Positions 30,240 through 35,850 of a stretch of DNA of 35,850 nt are shown here, piece after piece. A model generated the notes under the pieces. The model worked only from the letters and a program-made list of their open reading frames with translations, searched no databases and was not told the DNA's origin. Source of the DNA: a virus; IMG/VR virus record IMGVR_UViG_3300048823_000040, positions 1 to 35,850 of that record; one strand, given 5' to 3'. Every line of letters begins with the position of its first letter. The first letter of the stretch is position 1. A program made the position numbers and the translations under genes.

Positions 30240-33011
30240 TCACCCTCCGACCGCGCGGATGTCGCTGGACTGCGTCCCGCCCATGAACGACGCATAGACC
30301 GGGTCGGTGATATCCAGCCGCCAGCGGTCGCCCTGAGCGCTGGAAAGGCCCATGTTCGTCACCGAGACACGCGACCGAGATGTGTTCTGCTGCGCGCCCA
30401 ACTGGCGGATGAGCGGGTTGCCGTAGGTCTGGCCGCCGTCTTTACTGTTCGACACGGCCACGGTCGGGTTGACCACGTTGTTCGGCACCGTGAGATCGAT
30501 GACCTGACCGCCCGAGACGTAGGCGTTGGCGAACACCGAGGCCTGCAACTCGATATGCGTCGGGTCGATAACGGTCAGCGTCCAGTTCCCGTTTGCCTCC
30601 GTCGTCCCGACGACGCCCGAGACGGCGCCGACATCGCCCGTCGCGACCTGCGCCGTGGAGTTGACCTTGAGCCGAACCACGCCGTTGGTCCCCGCCGCAG
30701 CGCCGGACACAGCCATCGTAAGCGATCCGACCGCCTGACCGACGCCGACGACGAAATTGAAATCCCCTCTTGCGACCCTGACCTGACTGGGAAAGCCCTG
30801 AACCGGTCCGGACTCCATGCGCCAGAGCAGCACCGAGCTGATCTCGCTGGCGTTGGCGTCGTCGACGTAAAGGATGTCCCCGGTTTGCTGATCGCCGGTC
30901 ATCCATTTGCCAAACGCGGGGTGGCCCCCCGTTGCGCGCCAGCGTCCGAATATCCCAGTCGACAGCAGCGACCAGCGCTCGTTCCACTTCTTGGTCTGGA
31001 GATTGAATTCCCACGTCCAATTGGGCGACGACAGTGCCCAGAATTTCTTGCCCTGAGAGACGTAGCAACTCGCTTCCAGCGTATGCCCGGCTCTGGTCTC
31101 CGCCTCGATCAGGCGGTCGAGATCAGGCGGCGAGACCTTCGCCCCACCCAACTGTCCGATCGGCATCCAGTAGACGCCATTGTCCTGACCAACCCACAGA
31201 AGTTCGGAGAACCCCGTTTCCCATCCCGCAATCGCACTCGCCTGGGCAAGGCTCAATTCCAGCACCGCAATGCGTGAGTATGGAAACGCCGGAGCAGGAT
31301 TAGCCGCGTCTTGCCAGACCTCTAGCGAACCCGTCGTGAAGGCGAGCAGGAACCCGCCGTAAGCGATGCCGCGAAGCAATGTAACATCGGACTTGGCCAC
31401 GGCCCTGACGTAAGTCAGAGCGCTCATCGTGAGGCCATTCAATTGTGAAGCGTAGATATAATTTGCCGCAGTGGTGAAGAAGAAATACCCGTCCTGGAAA
31501 CAGACCGAGTTAGGTTGCGGCAAGTTGCCCTGCCCGTTGAACGACGTCGGAACACCGCCGACGAAAGCCCCATATGTGCCCTGCCCGCCCGATAGGTTGC
31601 CAGAGGTCGGGTTGAGCGTGACGGTTTCAGACCCCGTACCCGGCTCAAACCCGAGCGTGACCGCGGCCCATTTCTCCGTCGTTCCCAGAGTTGGGGCAAA
31701 CGTCGTCACAACGCCCTTGGTTGTGTTCGTAACACCGCCAAAGACTGAAATCGTGGTCGTCGATGAAACACCGACCGGAGGCGTCGCCATGCCCGATGAC
31801 TGAGTATAAGTCGGGTTGCCTAAACACATCACGGCGCCGAGAACCAACTCGCCGTCATAGGTCGGCGGCCCGGATGTCGCGGCCGGCGTGGTTGACGACC
31901 CGTTCGCCGCTGCGGTGACAAACGGATCAAGGACCGATTTCGTCGCGACGCCGGTGATATAGAACGCCGACATGACGACGACGGAACCCGTGGAACCTTT
32001 CGTGTACGTGATTGTCGCGGCTGCCAACGCGGCGGCATTCTGGAAATAAAACACCGCTCCGATGTCCGCCGCGGTGTTGAACTGCTCCGACACCGCCAAT
32101 CCGTAATTGCCGTTGACCGAGTCCGACAGCGTCCCAGCATTTGCCGAGACCTCGGCGACAATCACGACGATGGTCGAGCCGGCCGGGGCTGTGACGCCGG
32201 TCAGCGCGCATGTCGCGCCAGATGTCGAGGTCTGCGTTCCGATGCTTGTCGCGGCCGGGGTTTCCGTCCCTGCTATGCCGTAGACGATGGTCGTCTGATT
32301 GCCGATCGATCCCTGCTGACTGACGGTTATAATTCCCGTGGTGCGACTATAGGAATCGGTCCCGGTCGAGGCCACGGCACTGAGATAGTTGTTCGAAAGC
32401 GTCGTGTTGGCGTTGATCAGATTGGTGAGCGCCGTGGCGACCGTAGCCGGCGTGTCGCCAGCCAAGAGCGTATAGGTGACGCCGCTATCCGCCCCCTGGA
32501 AATCCGGGAGTGCCGGGCTGACAAAGGTCAGACTGACCGTGTCGCCCTTATTGAAAGGAATCGCGTTGCCGTTGTCATCGCTCGCGTCGATTGTCACCGT
32601 CGCCGTAGCCGCGACCACCGCGGCGCTTTCCAAGACGTACGCCCCGTTGTCGATATCGACGGCGACGACATCGGGGGTCGGCGCGGCCTGGTTGCGGGCG
32701 ATCGAGATTTTCTTCGTGCCGGGTAGGGGGCCAATCGAGGTTACGGCGCCGGTGGAATCCACCGTCGAAGCGTTGTCCGACCACGCCTCAAATGATAGAT
32801 TGTTGGCCAGCAGACCGCCGCGATAACCGCTCTGCGCCGTCGCTGCGAATTGGGAAAGGCCTGCGCTCCTGATCCACTTGAACTTGTTAGGCCCGCCATC
32901 GCCTAAGGGTTCGCAAAAACAGTTTACGAGCCGCCCTGCCCCTTCCTGAGGGCTGTTCCCCGGCGAGGTCCCAATGGGAAAAGGTATTGGCTGCGGGCGC
33001 TGAACGGACAT
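30240..33011 (-). CDS. P22 gp10-like packaged-DNA stabilisation (stopper) protein with inserted domains
   Basis: 923 residues; P22 gp10 is about 470. The beginning (residues 1-110) and the stretch 500-760 look gp10-like: RLVNCFCEPLGDGGPNKFKW at the start, PQPNSVCFQDGYFFFTTAAN, AYGGFLLAFTTGSLEVWQDA, FSELLWVGQDNGVYWMPIGQ, KKFWALSSPNWTWEFNLQTK. About 390 residues (110-500) are extra: Ig-like (IDASDDNGNAIPFNKGDTVS) and jelly-roll-like (GSTIVVIVAEVSANAGTLSD, TYDGELVLGAVMC). A second short insert is near 760-840. gp10 plugs the portal after packaging. Extra domains may stick out for host contact or tail attachment. Confidence 0.8.
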   Translation of the reverse strand: MSVQRPQPIPFPIGTSPGNSPQEGAGRLVNCFCEPLGDGGPNKFKWIRSAGLSQFAATAQSGYRGGLLANNLSFEAWSDNASTVDSTGAVTSIGPLPGTKKISIARNQAAPTPDVVAVDIDNGAYVLESAAVVAATATVTIDASDDNGNAIPFNKGDTVSLTFVSPALPDFQGADSGVTYTLLAGDTPATVATALTNLINANTTLSNNYLSAVASTGTDSYSRTTGIITVSQQGSIGNQTTIVYGIAGTETPAATSIGTQTSTSGATCALTGVTAPAGSTIVVIVAEVSANAGTLSDSVNGNYGLAVSEQFNTAADIGAVFYFQNAAALAAATITYTKGSTGSVVVMSAFYITGVATKSVLDPFVTAAANGSSTTPAATSGPPTYDGELVLGAVMCLGNPTYTQSSGMATPPVGVSSTTTISVFGGVTNTTKGVVTTFAPTLGTTEKWAAVTLGFEPGTGSETVTLNPTSGNLSGGQGTYGAFVGGVPTSFNGQGNLPQPNSVCFQDGYFFFTTAANYIYASQLNGLTMSALTYVRAVAKSDVTLLRGIAYGGFLLAFTTGSLEVWQDAANPAPAFPYSRIAVLELSLAQASAIAGWETGFSELLWVGQDNGVYWMPIGQLGGAKVSPPDLDRLIEAETRAGHTLEASCYVSQGKKFWALSSPNWTWEFNLQTKKWNERWSLLSTGIFGRWRATGGHPAFGKWMTGDQQTGDILYVDDANASEISSVLLWRMESGPVQGFPSQVRVARGDFNFVVGVGQAVGSLTMAVSGAAAGTNGVVRLKVNSTAQVATGDVGAVSGVVGTTEANGNWTLTVIDPTHIELQASVFANAYVSGGQVIDLTVPNNVVNPTVAVSNSKDGGQTYGNPLIRQLGAQQNTSRSRVSVTNMGLSSAQGDRWRLDITDPVYASFMGGTQSSDIRAVGG

Positions 33012-33014
33012 GGC

Positions 33015-33404
33015 CTAGAAACTCTCGGTCCGCAGGATTTCGTATGTCGGTTTCCCGCGAAGCTGGATCTTGAGCGACATCGCGGCCGTCCCGGTTCCGA
33101 TCGGCGACCCCAGCCCGCGGGCGACAAGTTTGGCGTAGTCATCGTTGGTCACGCCGAATTTCGACGCGCACTCGCCAGCCACGATGTCGGCGAGGTCCGA
33201 GAACCATTCCGGCTGGATATTGTCCGGGTCGGCGACGTAGCAGATTTCCAGCGCGGCGAGCTTACGGAACGTGGCGTCAAGCTTGCTCGATACGGCCTGG
33301 AAATCCTCGACCTCGGGCGATTGCCCCGCGGCGAGAACGCCAAGATTGGCGAGAACTTCGGCGATCAGGTCGGCGGATGTGCGGAACGGGGGCGAGTTGG
33401 TCAT
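33015..33404 (-). CDS. head completion / portal adaptor protein (P22 gp4-like)
   Basis: 129 residues: TSADLIAEVLANLGVLAAGQ, VEDFQAVSSKLDATFRKLAA, EWFSDLADIVAGECASKFGV and a C-terminal beta piece RGKPTYEILRTESF. The helical bundle layout matches gp4-type adaptor proteins that bind the portal and carry the stopper. It directly precedes the stopper gene in transcription order, as in P22-like phages. Confidence 0.8.
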   Translation of the reverse strand: MTNSPPFRTSADLIAEVLANLGVLAAGQSPEVEDFQAVSSKLDATFRKLAALEICYVADPDNIQPEWFSDLADIVAGECASKFGVTNDDYAKLVARGLGSPIGTGTAAMSLKIQLRGKPTYEILRTESF

Positions 33405-33955
33405 CAGCTACGCCATGGAATTTCTAAAATTCCGTGCTTGACGAAGATGCCCGCAACGTCGAGTTCGCTCAGTTGTTCCTCGATCCGCATGTGGCGAAGC
33501 TTGGGTTCGAACAGCCGGCCAAGCCAATCGATGTCGTCGCGGCCGACCTCGCAGACCCGGCGCATGTCGCGATCTTCGGACCACTTCGTCACGAGATCAT
33601 CGACCGTATTGACGCCCTTCATCCACGCCACAACATGGGTTCGATACTGCATCGCGGTCTTCGGCGGGTCATTGTCTCCGGGTTCCGGACCTTCGCCGCC
33701 GACGCGGAAGAATCGATTGACGCGCGCCGCCTCGATCAGGCTTTTGTCCTTGATCCGCATCGGCACGTTGGCCCGGAACTCGCGCCCGCGCCATTTGCAC
33801 GTCGGCGGGTCTTCGGAACCGGGAATGTAGGTGAGGTCTTCGCCCTCGTCTTCCACCGCTGGCGCCGGCGGGTCGTTAGGCGGGGTTTGCGCAAGGCGGG
33901 CCGCGCGCGCCTCTCGGCTGCGTCCATCAATGCGAGATTCGTTGGTGTCGCTCAT
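33404..33955 (-). CDS. structural-region protein of unknown function
   Basis: 183 residues with a disordered acidic N-terminus (to about 45) and a folded part: TCKWRGREFRANVPMRIKDK, RVNRFFRVGGEGPEPGDNDP, and helices with KWSEDRDMRRVCEVGRDDID. Beta-strand content around residue 50 to 75 recalls head-decoration or minor capsid proteins. Overlaps the gp4-like gene. No family recognised. Confidence 0.65.
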   Translation of the reverse strand: MSDTNESRIDGRSREARAARLAQTPPNDPPAPAVEDEGEDLTYIPGSEDPPTCKWRGREFRANVPMRIKDKSLIEAARVNRFFRVGGEGPEPGDNDPPKTAMQYRTHVVAWMKGVNTVDDLVTKWSEDRDMRRVCEVGRDDIDWLGRLFEPKLRHMRIEEQLSELDVAGIFVKHGILEIPWRS

Positions 33956-33981
33956 ACGTTATTTCCCTCAGACTTTGGTGG

Positions 33982-34005
33982 CCGGCGGCAGGTGTCCGCC
34001 GCCGG
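33982..34005 (-). other. perfect hairpin between structural genes
   Basis: CCGGCGGC (33982-33989) and GCCGCCGG (33998-34005) form an eight-base stem with an eight-base loop in a 63-base gap. No T-run follows on either side. It may stabilise or cut the late mRNA to tune protein ratios. Confidence 0.5.
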
Positions 34006-34018
34006 ACGTTCTCGCGGA

Positions 34019-34498
34019 TCAGGCGTGCCTGATCCAGGCATGGCCAGCGCCAACCGTGACGTAGCCGGGGCGCGTCGTCTGCCCGATAGTTGGGGGCATG
34101 ACGTCGAAGCCCGTATCGCGGACAAGTTTGGCCCGCTCGGCGTCGTGTCGGGCATGGATGGCGCTCACATCGCGGCCATCCGCGACGGTGAGTTCCGACG
34201 CCTGCCGCTGCCACATCGCGACGTAGAGCTTGACCGCGGCGCTTTCCGCCTTCACTTCGTCGCGCTCGGCGGCAAGGCCAGCGACCTCAGCTTCGTGCCG
34301 CTGCTTCATGCCATCGGCCTCGGCGGCCTGCCGCATCTTCATCGCGGCTTCCTTGGCGTCGAGCGCCACGGCTTTCTGTTCGTCGAACGCGGCGCCGTAT
34401 TCGTCCGGCGTCATCGTGACGACCGAGACGGGAGGCTTGACCGCTTCCGAAGGCGGGGCTTCCGCAGGCGGCGCTTGGGCATTCTCATTCGGGTCCAT
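34019..34498 (-). CDS. coiled-coil structural protein, possible scaffold
   Basis: 159 residues. An acidic, Pro-rich start (MDPNENAQAPPAEAPPSEAV) leads into a charged helix (residues 38-100: KEAAMKMRQAAEADGMKQRH, EVAGLAAERDEVKAESAAVK). The end is compact (GYVTVGAGHAWIRHA). An acidic head with a coiled coil is typical of phage scaffold or capsid accessory proteins, but here it lies after the capsid gene. Function is tentative. Confidence 0.6.
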   Translation of the reverse strand: MDPNENAQAPPAEAPPSEAVKPPVSVVTMTPDEYGAAFDEQKAVALDAKEAAMKMRQAAEADGMKQRHEAEVAGLAAERDEVKAESAAVKLYVAMWQRQASELTVADGRDVSAIHARHDAERAKLVRDTGFDVMPPTIGQTTRPGYVTVGAGHAWIRHA

Positions 34499-34519
34499 GA
34501 TGGTCTCCTTGACGTGATC

Positions 34520-34540
34520 GGCGGGGCTACGCGCCCCGCC
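34520..34540 (-). other. strong short hairpin downstream of the decoration-like gene
   Basis: GGCGGGGC (34520-34527), five-base loop, GCCCCGCC (34533-34540), ten bases after the stop of the decoration-like gene. No T-run, so it is a weak terminator at best; it may act as an mRNA-stabilising 3' end for a highly expressed upstream gene. Confidence 0.55.
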
Positions 34541-34549
34541 TGTGTTGGA

Positions 34550-35104
34550 TCAGTTGTCGTTGTTGGGAATGTACGCGATGATGACGGTGATCGCGCCGGT
34601 CGTCGCCGCGGTCCCGGTCTGCGTGTATTTGGCGTAGATCGGAACGCCGCCGTTGAGCGCGGTCTGGTAGGTCGCGTTGCTCGTCACGGTCAGCCCAATG
34701 CCCGCCGCAGCGGTCAGATGGTACATCCCGGCGCCGATCGTCGTGGTGCTGTTGCTGATGTTCGTCGTCGAACCCGACCCGCCATCGGCGATGATCTCGT
34801 TCGAACTCGCCGACGTGGCGCCGAAGGTCAAGACGTTGGTCGTCGCGGCGTTGAAAGCCGTGGTGACCTGCGCATCCAGAGACAGGATGTACGCATTCTT
34901 CGGCAGAGTGCAGAACCACTGGCCGGTCTTGATGTTCGGGTCATTGTAATTGACCGTCACCCGGCAATACTGGACGACCTGCGTCCCGATATCGCGCGCC
35001 GGGATATTCTTTTTCTGGTCGACGTTGAGTGCATAGGCCGAGCCAAGAGTGACGGCGGCCAAAGCGCACGCGAGGATCGCGCTTTTCATGAGATTGCGAA
35101 ACAT
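34550..35104 (-). CDS. putative virion decoration protein with signal-peptide-like start
   Basis: 184 residues. The start MFRNLMKSAILACALAAVTL followed by GSAYALN looks like a Sec signal peptide with an AYA-L cut. The body is beta-rich: VTVNYNDPNIKTGQWFCTLP, LSLDAQVTTAFNAATTNVLT, TTTIGAGMYHLTAAAGIGLT, ending AYIPNNDN. The NYNDPNI-x-TG ... TTAFNAATTNVLTFG pattern is common in phage head-region proteins of decoration type. AAGGA lies upstream. Position after the capsid gene fits decoration; a signal peptide on such a protein is odd. Confidence 0.7.
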   Translation of the reverse strand: MFRNLMKSAILACALAAVTLGSAYALNVDQKKNIPARDIGTQVVQYCRVTVNYNDPNIKTGQWFCTLPKNAYILSLDAQVTTAFNAATTNVLTFGATSASSNEIIADGGSGSTTNISNSTTTIGAGMYHLTAAAGIGLTVTSNATYQTALNGGVPIYAKYTQTGTAATTGAITVIIAYIPNNDN

Positions 35105-35163
35105 GGGTTGAGTTCCTTGTCTTAATAAGATACGTTCACCCCACTGTTAGAGAGGGGAACGCG

Positions 35164-35718
35164 ATGCTCGAACAATGGAAGCCAGTCGTCGGTTACGAAG
35201 ACTGCTACTCGATTTCAGACCAAGGTCACTTGGCTCGGACCTCGACCTATGGCGACAACGCAAAGCCGTGCTGGAAGATCAGAGCGCCGGCCCTGAAAAC
35301 CGGCTACCGCAGCTATCATATGTGCAAGAACGGCGTTCGAAAATACCGCCTTGCCCACATCATGGTCTGGGAAGCTTTCAAAGGGCCGATCCCTGCGGGC
35401 CTTGAGGTAAACCACGAAAACGGTGACCGCGACGACCCATCGCTAGAGAACCTTAATCTTCTCACGCGATCAGGAAACTGCGCTCACTCGTTCCGTGTCT
35501 TGGGCCGCAAGAATTTCAATGTACCTCATCGCGGGTCGAAACACGCCCTCGCCAAGCTCACTGAAACCGACATTCCAACAATCTTTGCGCTGTCTGCTGG
35601 AGGACACACCCAAACGCAGATTGCGAAAACGTTTGGCGTTTCCGGAGTCTCTATTGGGTGCGTCCTTCACCGTAAAACATGGCGCCATGTTGATATAGCG
35701 CCAGTAGTTATAAGTTAA
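35164..35718 (+). CDS. NUMOD4/HNH homing endonuclease inserted in the late operon
   Basis: 184 residues, on the strand opposite to all late genes around it, with GAGAGGGG upstream. It opens with the NUMOD4 motif EQWKPVVGYEDCYSISDQGH. The HNH core is AHIMVWEAFKGPIPAGLEVN, then HENGDRDDPSLENLNLLT. The C-terminal HTH (TQTQIAKTFGVSGVSIGCVL) ends KTWRHV, like the one at 9642. Its stop overlaps the capsid gene's stop tail to tail by four bases. It probably came in by homing into the space between capsid and decoration genes. Confidence 0.88.
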   Translation: MLEQWKPVVGYEDCYSISDQGHLARTSTYGDNAKPCWKIRAPALKTGYRSYHMCKNGVRKYRLAHIMVWEAFKGPIPAGLEVNHENGDRDDPSLENLNLLTRSGNCAHSFRVLGRKNFNVPHRGSKHALAKLTETDIPTIFALSAGGHTQTQIAKTFGVSGVSIGCVLHRKTWRHVDIAPVVIS

Positions 35719-35850
35719 GCGTCGGCGACTGCGGCTTCAAAAAGGGTAAAAATTCCCCACTCACGTAGGTTGCCGGCCGCCGTCTTCTTGAACATCTTGG
35801 AGATGCCGTAGGCCATCTCGATGCCGGCGCCGCGAATGAAGCCGTAGTCG
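35715..35850 (-). CDS. major capsid protein, C-terminal end only
   Basis: The last 44 codons of a leftward gene: DYGFIRGAGIEMAYGISKMF, then KKTAAGNLREWGIFTLFEAA and VADA before TAA. The segment looks like the end of a large soluble, abundant virion protein, and the position upstream of the head genes fits the capsid. Most of the gene lies outside the window, so the name is inference. Confidence 0.6.
   Translation of the reverse strand, partial: DYGFIRGAGIEMAYGISKMFKKTAAGNLREWGIFTLFEAAVADA

Noticed and set aside
33434-35125. 563-codon open frame on the plus strand
   Set aside because: It is antisense to at least three genes with good starts, ribosome binding sites and family-like sequence. 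It is Arg/Asp-rich, as expected of a GC-driven shadow frame, and has no ribosome binding site.
1-35850. tRNA, rRNA or attachment site
   Set aside because: I saw no cloverleaf-like segment with CCA-end features, no rRNA sequence, and no integrase or direct repeat that would mark an att site.

Overview
The window is phage DNA from end to end: either a slice of a prophage or part of a free temperate phage genome. The sequence is GC-rich. The gene families seen here (DUF1376/YdaU, ERF, YqaJ, DUF7666, Pam3_gp28-type holin, P22-like DNA-packaging stoppers) point to a short-tailed podovirus-like phage of an alphaproteobacterium, most likely in the Hyphomicrobiales (Rhizobiales). That host assignment is inference from the protein families and base composition. 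No integrase, terminase, portal, tRNA, CRISPR or host gene is visible, so the phage ends lie outside the window.

Layout. (1) 1-3587, leftward: a control and replication block. It holds a Cro-like HTH protein, a zinc-ribbon protein, a RusA resolvase, a stand-alone DnaA domain IV protein, a DUF1376-HNH fusion, a replication initiator and a partial gene running off the left edge. (2) 3588-3738: a divergent promoter region. The leftward promoter places its start on or next to the HTH protein's ATG, so that mRNA looks leaderless. (3) 3739-16763, rightward: a long early operon of mostly ATGA-overlapped genes. It starts with a DUF7666 repeat protein, then a recombination module (ERF annealing protein, coiled-coil protein, a small protein with an SSB-like tail, YqaJ exonuclease). 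After this come many small accessory genes, HNH nucleases and a 'quilted' cluster (12.4-16.2 kb) built from shared, shuffled segments. (4) 16769-16800: a hairpin terminator between the convergent operons. (5) 16837-35850, leftward in transcription: the late operon, read from the partial capsid gene at the right edge through head completion, stopper, internal virion proteins, tail collar, tailspike, lysis enzymes and holins.

The most notable item is a type II (R67/DfrB-like) dihydrofolate reductase domain embedded in a 176-residue early protein (14588-15118). All the known R67 active-site positions are kept and there is no gap in the alignment. Three early genes are damaged: a frameshift near 11316, an in-frame amber codon at 12309 and a frameshift near 16066. 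One late gene (23719-24168) has no conventional start codon and appears to begin at ATT behind a strong ribosome binding site. Two virion-type proteins (tailspike and a small putative decoration protein) carry apparent signal peptides. The stopper protein is about twice the usual length because of inserted domains. Gene functions rest on motif recognition by eye; no database search was possible.
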